In this document: in pieces, positions 35,777-46,704 of the stretch
Layout: every line of letters starts with the position of its first letter
Position numbering within the stretch: the stretch's first letter is position 1
Assembly (NCBI RefSeq): GCF_016634425.1
Contig: NZ_JAEPES010000005.1
Coordinates: 1-64,000 of the forward strand
Length of the DNA: 64,000 bases
From: Lacisediminihabitans changchengi
GTDB taxonomy: Bacteria > Actinomycetota > Actinomycetes > Actinomycetales > Microbacteriaceae
Direction: 5' to 3'
Program-made: the position numbers and the translations under genes
The notes under the pieces: model-generated
The model's input: the letters and a program-made list of their open reading frames with translations, nothing else
Database searches by the model: none
What the model was told of the DNA's origin: nothing

Positions 35777-35979
35777 CCCGACAGACTTCCGTTATTCAGT
35801 TCTTTCTGCACGACGGTGGTTCGTTACACAGGACCGGCTGTCGTAACGGTCACCGTTGCGCAGGATCGCCCTGTCACCGGCAGCCAGAGTCACATATGAA
35901 ATCCTCACTCGGCTGCCCGATACAATCAGGAGTTCGGCCGTTCAGAGAGCCGAATCCCGTGATTTCCAGGAGAACCACC

Positions 35980-38321
<2,342 letters not shown>

Positions 38322-38341
38322 GCGCGGATCGAACCCTGTAG

Positions 38342-38782
38342 CTAGCGCGAGCGTCTGCGCGCCAGCGCGAGCACACCGCGCGTAAGCAACACCAGCACAA
38401 CGCCGACCGCGGCGCCGGCCGTATTCGCGGCCACGTCCGCCCAGGTCGCGAACCGCGAGGGAAGAAAAAGGTACTGCCCGAGCTCGATGGCGCAGGAGAA
38501 CCCGACGCCGGCGACGATCGCCACGAACCAGAGTCGTTTCGGCAGGATCACCGTCAGCAGCATGCCGAGGGGCACGAAGAATACGACGTTCGCCGCAGAC
38601 TCGACGGTGCCATAGGTGATCGCGTCGGGGAGGCCATCGAGGTGGAGCGCGTCGAGATGTGCGAGCAACCAGCCCCTCGCGAGACCGTCGACGGGCGTCG
38701 ACCAAAATCCGATGAGCAACGCGGCGATCAGGTAGACGACGAGAAGTGTCCCAAGCCCGACGGTGCGCTGTCGGGTGGTCAT
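38342..38782 (-). CDS. VanZ-like membrane protein
   Basis: A 146-residue protein with four hydrophobic segments and VanZ features: ESAANVVFFVPLGMLLTV, then CAIELGQYLFLPSRFATWAD and the helix with NTAGAAVG. The family includes teicoplanin-resistance VanZ, but most members have no proven role. It converges on asd. TAGACT sits 6 nt before its ATG, so it is likely leaderless. Confidence 0.85.
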   Translation of the reverse strand: MTTRQRTVGLGTLLVVYLIAALLIGFWSTPVDGLARGWLLAHLDALHLDGLPDAITYGTVESAANVVFFVPLGMLLTVILPKRLWFVAIVAGVGFSCAIELGQYLFLPSRFATWADVAANTAGAAVGVVLVLLTRGVLALARRRSR

Positions 38783-38788
38783 CCTCGA

Positions 38789-38794
38789 AGTCTA
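38789..38794 (-). promoter_or_regulatory. -10 box (TAGACT) of a leaderless vanZ-like transcript
   Basis: On the minus strand TAGACT is followed by 6 nt and then ATG. The overlapping TCTAGA on the + strand may give the -10 of the divergent monooxygenase gene. Confidence 0.5.
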
Positions 38795-38825
38795 GAGTGA
38801 CGAAAACACCCTCAAAGGAGAAGCC

Positions 38826-39140
38826 ATGTCCGTCGTCATCGTCGCCATCCTCACCCCGGTCGCGGGAGCCACGCAGAAGGTCATCGCTGGATTCGAGCAG
38901 CAATCGCCGCTCGCGCATCAGGAGGAGGGCTGCGAGCTCTACTCGGTCGGCATCGACCAAGACGGACTCGTGGTCGTCGTCGAACGGTGGGCCAGTCAGG
39001 AGAGCATCCAGAAGCACGCGACGGGCCCGGTGTTCACTCGCCTGATGGAGCTCATCGGCGATTCCCTGGCCAAGCCCCTCGAACTGCACCAGCTGACCTC
39101 TATCCCGATCGGCGACCCGCTCAAGGGCACCATCCAGTAG
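38826..39140 (+). CDS. ABM-domain quinol monooxygenase-like protein
   Basis: A 104-residue protein of the antibiotic biosynthesis monooxygenase (ABM, YgiN-like) fold. It has EEGCELYSVGIDQDGLVVVV, the ERWASQESIQKHATGPVF helix and a C-terminal strand. YgiN-type members oxidise quinols without a cofactor; others are haem-degrading or unassigned. AAAGGAG precedes the ATG. Substrate unknown. Confidence 0.82.
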   Translation: MSVVIVAILTPVAGATQKVIAGFEQQSPLAHQEEGCELYSVGIDQDGLVVVVERWASQESIQKHATGPVFTRLMELIGDSLAKPLELHQLTSIPIGDPLKGTIQ

Positions 39141-39206
39141 CGACCTGCCAGTAGTGACCATCCAGTAAAGACCTGTCGGGAGCGCTCGCCGCGCCGAACC
39201 CCCAGC

Positions 39207-39881
39207 ATGAGCCGTGCCGCCATCGCCATCGTCGCCGTGATCGCCGTCGTGCTGCTGGTCACGGTCGGCGCGATCGTTCTGACGACGAGTCGGTCCGCGC
39301 CGCAGCCGGCGGCGCAGGCGAATGGAACCAGGGTGGCCTTTTACGGCGACTCGTACACGCTCGGCACCGGGGCATCCGCTCGGTCCAAGCGCTGGTCGAC
39401 GGTGATCTGCCGGGAACGGGGCTGGACCGAGTTCAATCACAGCACCAACGGTCTCGGCTTCATCAACAACCGCGCCGAGCTGCGCATCGACGAGCCAGCC
39501 CAGGTGATCGCCGACAAGCCCGACATCGTGTTCATCACCATGGGGCTCAACGACAATTTCTCGTACGACACCTCGGCGAAGCAGATCCACGCCCAGATCG
39601 GCACCGACTTCCGACGGTTGAAAACAGCGCTGCCGGATGCCCGCTTCATCGTCGTCGAACCGTTCTGGTACACCGACCAGCGGCCGACATCACTCGGAGT
39701 GATAATCCGCTGGGTGAAGGAGGCGGCATCCGATATCGATGCCGACTACATCCCGGGGGCCTCACGGTGGATCGAGCATCACCCCGAGTGGATGGCCTCC
39801 GACGGCCTGCACCCGAATGACGCGGGCTACGCCGAGATGGCCAAGCGCATGGATATGGAGCTGTCGAGGCTTGGTCTATGA
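39207..39881 (+). CDS. Membrane-anchored SGNH/GDSL hydrolase
   Basis: A 224-residue protein. An N-terminal membrane helix (residues about 5-28) acts as anchor or signal. The catalytic Ser lies in FYGDSYTLGTGA (block I), Asn in MGLNDNF (block III) and the Asp/His pair in DGLHPNDAGY (block V). It is an extracytoplasmic esterase or lipase-like enzyme, perhaps acting on cell-wall esters (inference). Confidence 0.85.
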   Translation: MSRAAIAIVAVIAVVLLVTVGAIVLTTSRSAPQPAAQANGTRVAFYGDSYTLGTGASARSKRWSTVICRERGWTEFNHSTNGLGFINNRAELRIDEPAQVIADKPDIVFITMGLNDNFSYDTSAKQIHAQIGTDFRRLKTALPDARFIVVEPFWYTDQRPTSLGVIIRWVKEAASDIDADYIPGASRWIEHHPEWMASDGLHPNDAGYAEMAKRMDMELSRLGL

Positions 39882-39890
39882 CAGCGCCCG

Positions 39891-39896
39891 TAAGCT
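39891..39896 (+). promoter_or_regulatory. -10 box (TAAGCT) of a leaderless mqo transcript
   Basis: TAAGCT followed by 6 nt and then the mqo GTG, with no ribosome binding site. Confidence 0.55.
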
Positions 39897-39902
39897 GAGA
39901 TT

Positions 39903-41384
39903 GTGAGCAACAGCCCGGAACCCATCGACGTCGTCCTCATCGGCGGTGGCATCATGAGTGCCACCCTCGGCACCTTCATCAAGCAACTGCAGCCGGACTG
40001 GACGATCCGCATCTTCGAGCGGCTGGCGGATGTCGCGCAGGAGAGCTCGAACCCGTGGAACAACGCCGGCACCGGCCACTCCGCGCTCTGCGAACTCAAC
40101 TACACCCCCGAAAAGGCGGACGGCACGATCGACATCACCAGCGCGGTGAAGGTCAACGAGCAGTTCCAGGTCTCGCGCCAGTTCTGGAGCTACCTGGTCG
40201 GCAAGGATCTGCTGCCCGATCCGCAGGCCTTCCTCAACCCGGTTCCGCACATGAGCTTCGTTTGGGGCGAGGAGAACGTCGACTACCTCCGACGCCGGCA
40301 TGAGGCGCTGAAAGACCACCCGCTGTTCGCCGGAATGGAGTTCAGCGACGACCCCGCTGTCATCCGTTCCTGGGCTCCGGCGATGATTCCGGGCCGCGCC
40401 AAGTCGCAGGTGTTCGCCGCGACCCGCATCGATGTGGGAACGGATGTCGACTTCGGCGCGCTCACGCGCGGGCTCCTCGACTACCTCATCCGCCACGGCG
40501 CCCGGCTCTACACCGAGCACGTGGTCAAGAACATCAGCAAGCAGAAGGACGGCACCTGGCGGCTGCGGGTCTCCCATGACGTGGGTGGCACCGCCTTCGA
40601 CGTGCGTGCGAAGTTCGTCTTCGTCGGCGCCGGTGGCGGCGCGCTCAAGCTGCTGCAGAAGTCGGGTATCGCCGAGGCCAAGGGCTTCGGCGGATTCCCG
40701 GTGAGCGGCGAGTTCTTGCGCACCGATAATCCGGATGTCGTCGCCCGCCACCAGGCGAAGGTCTACGGCAAGGCTGCCGTCGGTTCGCCGCCGATGTCGG
40801 TGCCGCACCTCGACACCCGCATCGTCGACGGCAACGCCAGCCTCATGTTCGGTCCGTACGCGGGCTTCAACACCAAATTCCTCAAGAACGGATCCTGGAC
40901 CGACCTGTTCTCGACGATCCGCCCGCACAACCTGATCCCGATGGTGCGCGCCGGCCTCGCGAACCTCGATCTGGTGAAGTACCTGGTGGGTCAGCTCGCG
41001 GCGAGCAAGAAGACCAAGTTCGCCGCGCTGCAGGATTTCATGCCGAATGCCGACCCCGCCGATTGGTACCGCATCACGGCCGGTCAGCGTGTGCAGGTCA
41101 TCAAGAAGGATCCCGAGAAGGGTGGCGTGCTGCAGTTCGGTACCGAGGTCGTCACCGCGGCGGACGGCAGCATCGCGGGCCTGCTCGGCGCCTCGCCGGG
41201 GGCGTCGACCGCCGTTCCGATCATGCTCGACATCCTCCAGCGGTGCTTCCCCGACCGCATGGACGGGTGGCTTCCGCAGATCAAGCGCATGGTCCCGAGC
41301 TACGGCACCAAGCTCTCTGACCAGCCGACGCTGGCCACGAAGACTCTCGCCGCGACGGCGAAGGTGCTGGAGATCGTCGAGTAG
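39903..41384 (+). CDS. mqo: Malate:quinone oxidoreductase
   Basis: A 493-residue peripheral membrane flavoprotein that oxidises malate to oxaloacetate and reduces (mena)quinone. The FAD motif is VLIGGGIMSATLG, followed by the family's PWNNAGTGHSALCELNYTP and FVGAGGGALKLLQKSG. Length is typical. It feeds the same quinone pool that the cytochrome b operon at the left of the window would use, though there is no direct link. GTG start, probably leaderless. Confidence 0.96.
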   Translation: MSNSPEPIDVVLIGGGIMSATLGTFIKQLQPDWTIRIFERLADVAQESSNPWNNAGTGHSALCELNYTPEKADGTIDITSAVKVNEQFQVSRQFWSYLVGKDLLPDPQAFLNPVPHMSFVWGEENVDYLRRRHEALKDHPLFAGMEFSDDPAVIRSWAPAMIPGRAKSQVFAATRIDVGTDVDFGALTRGLLDYLIRHGARLYTEHVVKNISKQKDGTWRLRVSHDVGGTAFDVRAKFVFVGAGGGALKLLQKSGIAEAKGFGGFPVSGEFLRTDNPDVVARHQAKVYGKAAVGSPPMSVPHLDTRIVDGNASLMFGPYAGFNTKFLKNGSWTDLFSTIRPHNLIPMVRAGLANLDLVKYLVGQLAASKKTKFAALQDFMPNADPADWYRITAGQRVQVIKKDPEKGGVLQFGTEVVTAADGSIAGLLGASPGASTAVPIMLDILQRCFPDRMDGWLPQIKRMVPSYGTKLSDQPTLATKTLAATAKVLEIVE

Positions 41385-41406
41385 GCGTTTCCGCATCCGT
41401 CCGTCC

Positions 41407-41481
41407 GTCAACAGGATGAGATCGCCGAATCGTCGGTCAACAGGACCAATCCGGGAGTTTTGAGCCCGCCATCCTGTTGAC
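41407..41481. repeat. Inverted repeat with GTCAACAGGA arms after mqo
   Basis: GTCAACAGGATG (41407-41418) is the exact complement of CATCCTGTTGAC (41470-41481), and GTCAACAGGA recurs at 41436-41445, so two nested hairpins are possible. The inner part carries GTTTTGAGC (41457-41465), which also occurs in the palindrome before dnaX. It may act as the mqo terminator. Confidence 0.65.
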
Positions 41482-41499
41482 TGCCGCGTTGACATGATG

Positions 41500-41515
41500 T
41501 CGAACACATGTTCGA
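41500..41515. promoter_or_regulatory. LexA (SOS) box
   Basis: TCGAACACATGTTCGA contains CGAAC-N4-GTTCG, the SOS box of Gram-positive bacteria. A TTGACA -35 box is at 41489-41494, and the box covers the -10 position (about 41512-41517). LexA bound here would block transcription of the radical SAM gene starting at 41524. Confidence 0.85.
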
Positions 41516-41523
41516 ATGTCTGC

Positions 41524-43503
41524 ATGCGGTGGAGTGGGCAGGAATTAGACGCGGAGTCGGATGCGGCGCTGCCGGGGCTAGCGCGCTTGTCCAACCTCGT
41601 CCGCTCGGTGACGACACCGGAGTTTGCCGGCATCCGCTTCCACGAGGTGCTGGCGAAGTCGGCCCTGAATCGCGTGCCGACCGCCAGCGACATGCCGTTC
41701 GGCTGGACGATCAACCCGTACCGGGGCTGCAGTCATGCGTGCTCATACTGCCTGCATCCGGAGACACAGATCCTGATGGCAGATGGCCGGCAACTCCCGC
41801 TGTGGCAAGTGAAGATTGGCGATCGCATCTACGGCACTGAGGTGCAAGGCAATTACCGTCGTTATGTCGTCACGACTGTGCACGCCATCTGGAACACGAG
41901 GAAGCCCGCTCACCGCGTCGCGTTGGCAGACGGCACAACTCTCGTCTCCAGCGGCGACCACCGATTTCTCACGGACCGTGGATGGAAGCACGTCGCAGGC
42001 CAGATGAGCGGCCCAGGAACTCGCCCGCATTTGACTATCAACAACACGTTGATGGGCTTCGGGTCGATGGGGTTATCGGACATCGACCAGCCGCAATTCT
42101 TCCCGGAGCAATATCGACGCGGCTATCTCACCGGGATGATCAGAGGTGATGGTCATCTCGGGCACTACGAGTACGCGCGGTCATCGGGCAGGCGAGGTGA
42201 GGTCCACCGATTCCGCCTAGCGCTTGCCGATGCCGAGGCGCTGAACCGCACTCGTACCTACCTGGATTGGGAAGGGATTCCCACAACCACGTTCGCCTTC
42301 TCACCGGAGTCGGAAACCCGTCGACCAGTCACTGCCATACGCACATCAAGCGCCCGTGCAGTGAGTGCGGTCGAAGAGCTCGTGGAGTGGCAGTCGGTGC
42401 CGTCGAACGACTGGCACGCGGGCTTCTTAGCCGGAGTTTTCGATACGGAGGGCAGCTGTTCGCAGGGCGGGCTGCGAATCAGCAATAGTGACCCGGAGAT
42501 AATCGCCCAACGAAAACTCTCGATCGAGGGCGCGGCCGTCACGTCCGACGCGCGGCTCGACGTCGTCTCGATCGAAGATCTGGGCGAGGTCATCGACATG
42601 ATCGACATCACCACGGGTACGGGCGACTTCATTGCCAACGGCGTTATCAGCCATAACTGCTTCGCCCGCAAAACCCACGAGTACCTCGACCTCGACGCCG
42701 GCAAGGACTTTGACAGCGAGATCATCGTCAAGGTGAACGTCGCCGAGGTGTTATCGAGGGAGTTGGCGAAGCCGACCTGGGGGCGGCATCCGGTCGCCCT
42801 GGGCACGAACACCGATCCGTATCAGCGGGCCGAAGGCCGGTACTCGCTGATGCCCGGCATCATCGCGGCGCTGGCCGAGTCGGGCACACCGCTGAGCGTG
42901 CTCACCAAAGGCACGCTGCTGCGGCGTGACTTAGCACTGCTCTCCGAGGCGAACACGGTAGTGCCGGTGGGACTCGCGATGTCCGTCGCGATCTATGACG
43001 ACGCTCTGCAGCAGTCGGTCGAGCCGGGCACGCCGAGCACGGCGGCGCGGCTGGCCACGGTGAAGGCAGCGCGAGAACTCGGCCTCGACTGCGAGGTGTT
43101 CATGATGCCGATCCTGCCGTACCTCACCGACACCCGCGAGCATCTCGAGCACGCGCTCGGACTGATTCGGGATGCGGGAGCCACCTCGGTCGTCTACGGC
43201 GCGCTTCACCTGCGGCCGGGTGCCAAGGAGTGGTTCATGGAATGGCTGGAGCGCGAGCATCCCGAACTCGTGCCGCGCTATCGCGCTATGTATGCCCGAA
43301 ACTCATACGCACCCCAGGAGTACCGCGCCTGGCTGGGCGCGAAAATCGTGCCGCTGCTGCGCAGGTTCGGGCTCAGTCGCGGGAGCGAAGACCCCGCTAC
43401 GGGCACGGTGCGGTCGAGGTCCCTGGCCGGTTCGGGGTCGACCGCTCCGGATTCGCTGCTCGCCGCGGCGCTGCCGAACGGCCATCTCCCGACGCTTTTC
43501 TAA
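41524..43503 (+). CDS. Intein-containing Rv2578c-type radical SAM protein
   Basis: A 659-residue precursor. The host protein begins MRWSGQELDAESDAALPGL and is 356 residues after splicing, normal for the Rv2578c family (annotated in mycobacteria as SplB-like, spore photoproduct lyase related). The radical SAM motif is CSHACSYC, whose third cysteine is where the 303-residue intein sits; after splicing it reads CSHACSYCFARKTHEYLDLD. I chose ATG 41524 because ATG 41494 lies upstream of the LexA box and inside the promoter. TCGAAT ends 6 nt before the ATG, so the mRNA may be leaderless. SOS control suggests a DNA-repair role (inference). Confidence 0.9.
   Translation: MRWSGQELDAESDAALPGLARLSNLVRSVTTPEFAGIRFHEVLAKSALNRVPTASDMPFGWTINPYRGCSHACSYCLHPETQILMADGRQLPLWQVKIGDRIYGTEVQGNYRRYVVTTVHAIWNTRKPAHRVALADGTTLVSSGDHRFLTDRGWKHVAGQMSGPGTRPHLTINNTLMGFGSMGLSDIDQPQFFPEQYRRGYLTGMIRGDGHLGHYEYARSSGRRGEVHRFRLALADAEALNRTRTYLDWEGIPTTTFAFSPESETRRPVTAIRTSSARAVSAVEELVEWQSVPSNDWHAGFLAGVFDTEGSCSQGGLRISNSDPEIIAQRKLSIEGAAVTSDARLDVVSIEDLGEVIDMIDITTGTGDFIANGVISHNCFARKTHEYLDLDAGKDFDSEIIVKVNVAEVLSRELAKPTWGRHPVALGTNTDPYQRAEGRYSLMPGIIAALAESGTPLSVLTKGTLLRRDLALLSEANTVVPVGLAMSVAIYDDALQQSVEPGTPSTAARLATVKAARELGLDCEVFMMPILPYLTDTREHLEHALGLIRDAGATSVVYGALHLRPGAKEWFMEWLEREHPELVPRYRAMYARNSYAPQEYRAWLGAKIVPLLRRFGLSRGSEDPATGTVRSRSLAGSGSTAPDSLLAAALPNGHLPTLF
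41749..42657 (+). other. In-frame intein with LAGLIDADG endonuclease
   Basis: A 303-residue self-splicing element. The N-terminal block starts with Cys (CLHPETQILMADGR), block B holds SSGDHRFLT, and the C-terminal block ends NGVISHN before the +1 Cys of the host. Two LAGLIDADG-type motifs, GYLTGMIRGDGHLG and AGFLAGVFDTEGS, show a homing endonuclease with both acidic residues kept. All splicing residues (Cys1, block B His, terminal His-Asn, Cys+1) are present, so it should be active. It is inserted exactly at a [4Fe-4S] ligand cysteine, so the enzyme has no complete cluster motif until splicing. Confidence 0.93.
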
Positions 43504-43674
43504 GCGCAGGGAGGTTTTGAGCGCGAACGGGATCTGAGCGTGGGAGCAGTTCGCCGATTGGGGCACAAACCGGGTCAGGTCGCCCCGAATGCGCGCGCCT
43601 TGGGCCCAGAACGTGGGGTACACGCAACCGGCGTGCGCTGACATACTGAAAATCGATCAGGGGAGGGGGAAGCG

Positions 43675-44883
43675 ATGTCGCTCGGCCTGCCAGCCCACCT
43701 CATTCCCCGCTCCGAAGACTCCGTCACGCTGCGCGCTACACACGCGGTCGGCATCACCTGTCTGGTCTCGGCAGTCCTCGTGGCGGTCGGCTACCAGTCG
43801 ATCGAACCCGGCAGCGCGCTCTGGCCGGCGATGGTCGCTCCCATAGCCTCGATCGCCACCCTGTTGTACGCCGCTCGTCGCGCCACCGTCGGCTCCAGCA
43901 TCCTGGCGTTGGCGGTTGGTGCACTCGGACTCGCCGTCTACATCGTGACCTTCGCGGTCGCGGGCGTGCTGGGCCGAGATGACTTCAGCCTCGCGCTCCC
44001 GGCGATCGCGCTGCTGGTGGTCGGCGGCCCCGGTGCCGGCCTGCTCGCTCGGGTTCTCTGGGAGCTGCTGGGCTACGCGATCTCGCAGCTGGTAGTCGCC
44101 GCGGTGGCCATCGGCACAGATCGTGATCTTCGCTTCGACAGCGCCACCGTGGTCGCGTTGGCGGCAATCCTCCTCATCCAACTGCTCAACCTGGCGCTGC
44201 GCAGCCCGTTCACCACGGCGCAGCCCCGGTTGCATCGCGCCACTCGCGAGGAACAGGTTGCGCTGCTGCGCTATCGCATGGAGGTTCGCGCGGCGGCTCT
44301 CATGCACGACACCGTGCTCAGTCACTTGGCCGCCCTCGCGGGGTCGACCGACCCGGTCGCCAATCCGCAGCTTCTCACGCAGATCGCGACCGATCTGGCA
44401 GTGCTGCAGGGCGACGAGTGGCTCGATGATGTGACGACGGATGCCGGTGGCCCGGCCACGGCCGCCTGGCAGCAGAGTCCCCTGTTCGCCGCCATCGCCG
44501 AGTCACGCAAGCAGGGGCTGGAGGTGGACGCCACCGGTGATCTCGACGCCGTCGCGCGACTGCGGCGGAGCTCAGCGCAGGCGCTCGCGTTAGCGGTGAA
44601 GCAGTGCCTTGTGAACGTGCTGCGCCATTCCGGCACTCGATCCGCAGAGGTTGTGGTCTATGCACTCGACGACGAGGTCTCGGTCATGGTCATCGATGCC
44701 GGTCGTGGCTTCGTGGAGGCGGAGGCTGGGTCGGACCGCTTGGGCATCCGTCAGTCGGTGCGCAGCCGGATGGAGGCGGTCGGCGGGAACGTGCAGGTGT
44801 GGTCGACTCCAGGTCGTGGCACCTCGATCATGATCCGCGTCCCGGTCGCCAGTGAGTCGAACGGTTCGGCGGTGGGGCGGTGA
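43675..44883 (+). CDS. Membrane sensor histidine kinase (NarL/LuxR-type partner)
   Basis: A 402-residue protein with five or six membrane segments in residues about 25-185. A DHp-like helix contains the candidate phospho-His in AALMHDTVLSHLAAL, and the C-terminal HATPase domain has CLVNVLRHSGT (N box), VIDAGRGF (G1) and STPGRGTSIMIRVP (G2). The signal sensed is unknown. GGGGAGGGGG precedes the ATG. It overlaps the next gene by 4 bases and belongs with the response regulator two genes on. Confidence 0.8.
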   Translation: MSLGLPAHLIPRSEDSVTLRATHAVGITCLVSAVLVAVGYQSIEPGSALWPAMVAPIASIATLLYAARRATVGSSILALAVGALGLAVYIVTFAVAGVLGRDDFSLALPAIALLVVGGPGAGLLARVLWELLGYAISQLVVAAVAIGTDRDLRFDSATVVALAAILLIQLLNLALRSPFTTAQPRLHRATREEQVALLRYRMEVRAAALMHDTVLSHLAALAGSTDPVANPQLLTQIATDLAVLQGDEWLDDVTTDAGGPATAAWQQSPLFAAIAESRKQGLEVDATGDLDAVARLRRSSAQALALAVKQCLVNVLRHSGTRSAEVVVYALDDEVSVMVIDAGRGFVEAEAGSDRLGIRQSVRSRMEAVGGNVQVWSTPGRGTSIMIRVPVASESNGSAVGR

Positions 44884-46040
44884 GTGCACCAGAGCGAACG
44901 CGCCAGCAGCTCGATCCCATCGGCACCACCGGGGTCGCGAGCATCTCGGTCGTCCTGCTGTTATGTCTCCTTGGCTACTGTGCGATTGCGACATTGGCGG
45001 TCGGGGACCGCATTCGCTTTCCCCTGGTTGCGATCGCGGCTCTGGTCACGCTCGCAGTGGGCGTCGGGTTGGCAGCGGTGTCCGTCAGTCCGTATCGCGC
45101 GCCGTTGCGGCAGGGGCGGCATCTGGTCACGCTGGGAGTGCTGCTCTGTGCCGCGGTGCTCGCCGAGGTGTCGACCTGGGGGGTCCCCGTACTCGGCTGG
45201 CAGAGCTGGGGACCGATCGCGGTGGGCGGGTTGTTGCTGGTCCTCGGACCGTTCCGTCCCGCGCGGGAGCTCATCTGCTCCGGCGCGGTGGCTTCGCTGT
45301 TTCTCGGATTTCTCGTGCTCGTCGAGGCTGGAGACTATCCGCGGGATGTGCCTGCCATCGTCGCCGTGCTGGCGCAGGTCACGCCCGTGCTCGCCTTATG
45401 CTTCGCCGGGTCCGCCTATTCGCTCGGGGTGACCCGCCAACTACTGCGCTGGCAGCAGGACGTTGCAGAGTCGAACGGGGAAATCGTGGATCAACTGCGC
45501 AGTGGCATTGCGACGTCGGTGCGGAATGACCGGATCACCACGCTCGACCGGGAGGTGATCCCGTTCTTCAGTCGGATTCTCGCCGCCGGAACGGTGACGG
45601 ACGCCGATCGCGACCGAGCGCGGGAGATCGCTCAGTCCATCCGCTCCATCATGGTGGCGGAAGTGGATCGCAGTTGGCTCGAGGTGATGATCGAGACGGC
45701 AGGGGGCGAGGGGCCCGGGCGTTCCGGTGCCGCTGCCGCGGTCATCCGTGATCCCGACCGTCTCGCCGCGCACATGTTCGTCGAGCAGCGCACCGCCATG
45801 AGAGCGCTGATCTCCGCGCTTCGAGATCAGCAGGGTTTCACCCGCGACGATCTCGACATCATCATTTCGGCCGATGGCGATCTGTGTCGAGTGGACGTGG
45901 CCGCGCGAGTGGAAGCCAATACCTATCCCAGGTCGACGTTCGTGCCCTACCTGGCCCTCTTGCGCAGCGCTTTCGACGAGGTCGAGATGGACTTCGACCC
46001 CCCAAGCTTACGGATAAGGTTTTCGTATGAGCAGCACTAG
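44880..46040 (+). CDS. Multi-pass membrane protein of the two-component operon (degenerate sensor-like)
   Basis: A 386-residue protein starting GTG. About six hydrophobic segments fill residues 18-185; the rest is a soluble domain with DREVIPFFSRILAAGTVTDAD and a final region similar in length to an ATPase domain. I see no N box or glycine-rich G boxes, so it is probably not an active kinase. Its place between a kinase and a response regulator suggests an accessory sensor or a pseudokinase that controls the kinase (inference). It overlaps both neighbours. Confidence 0.6.
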   Translation: MSAPERTRQQLDPIGTTGVASISVVLLLCLLGYCAIATLAVGDRIRFPLVAIAALVTLAVGVGLAAVSVSPYRAPLRQGRHLVTLGVLLCAAVLAEVSTWGVPVLGWQSWGPIAVGGLLLVLGPFRPARELICSGAVASLFLGFLVLVEAGDYPRDVPAIVAVLAQVTPVLALCFAGSAYSLGVTRQLLRWQQDVAESNGEIVDQLRSGIATSVRNDRITTLDREVIPFFSRILAAGTVTDADRDRAREIAQSIRSIMVAEVDRSWLEVMIETAGGEGPGRSGAAAAVIRDPDRLAAHMFVEQRTAMRALISALRDQQGFTRDDLDIIISADGDLCRVDVAARVEANTYPRSTFVPYLALLRSAFDEVEMDFDPPSLRIRFSYEQH

Positions 46041-46704
46041 TTCGGCGGCTGCCGCTCGATCCGCGCAGGCGGTGAGGCTCGCGATTCTCGATGACCACGA
46101 GGTGCTGCTCGACAGCCTGAGCAGCTGGATCAATTCCAACGCCCCAGACTTCCAGCTGGTGCTGAGCGCGCACACCTGGTCGCAGTTGGTGCACAGCGAC
46201 AACTTCCCGACCGACCTGGTGTTTCTGGATTTCCAGCTCACGGAGCCGGTCTCGATCGAAGCGCGGGTTCGTACCTGTCGGGCCGCGGGCGCGAAAGTAA
46301 TGGTGTTAAGCAGCCTGGATACCCGAGAGGCCCGCGCACGCGCCCTTGACGCGGGGGCGTCCGCTTTTCTCTCCAAGTCGGTACCTATGCGCGAAGTGAT
46401 GGCGTCAGCGAGAGCCGTCATGGGAGTGGCGGCGGGGGAGCACCTGCAGCGGGACTGGAGGCCCCTTCCCGTCGGAGCGGTGACCCACCAACGTCCCAAG
46501 CTGAGCGCCGGTGAAGCGGAGGCTTTCACCCTCTATGTATCAGGGCTGAGTACGGTGGAGGTCGCAACCCGGATGAATGTGCAATACGAGACAGCGAAGA
46601 CCTATCTCCGCCGGGTGCGAGAAAAATATTCGAAGGCGAACAGGCCGGCGAGCAAGAAGGCGGATCTCATCCGTCGCGCCGCCGAGGACGGATACCTGCA
46701 GTAA
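46027..46704 (+). CDS. LuxR-family response regulator
   Basis: A 225-residue regulator. The receiver domain starts VRLAILDDHEVLLDSL; the phosphorylated Asp lies in LVFLDFQL, and the later signalling residues in MVLSSLD and LSKSVPMREV. The C-terminal helix-turn-helix reads VSGLSTVEVATRMNVQYETA followed by KTYLRRVREKY. It overlaps the sensor-like gene by 14 bases and the tdk ATG by one base, so tdk is probably co-transcribed. Confidence 0.88.
   Translation: MSSTSSAAAARSAQAVRLAILDDHEVLLDSLSSWINSNAPDFQLVLSAHTWSQLVHSDNFPTDLVFLDFQLTEPVSIEARVRTCRAAGAKVMVLSSLDTREARARALDAGASAFLSKSVPMREVMASARAVMGVAAGEHLQRDWRPLPVGAVTHQRPKLSAGEAEAFTLYVSGLSTVEVATRMNVQYETAKTYLRRVREKYSKANRPASKKADLIRRAAEDGYLQ

Noticed and set aside
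35700..35780. CRISPR array made of the CACCTGAGAACCTG repeats
   Set aside because: Repeats are directly adjacent with no spacers, only three units, and no cas genes are nearby.
38342..39140. Glycopeptide resistance locus based on the VanZ-like gene
   Set aside because: No vanH, vanA or vanX genes are nearby; VanZ-like proteins are widespread without resistance function.
41494..41523. Radical SAM gene start at ATG 41494
   Set aside because: It would place the LexA box and the -10 region inside the coding sequence, and relatives start at MRW.
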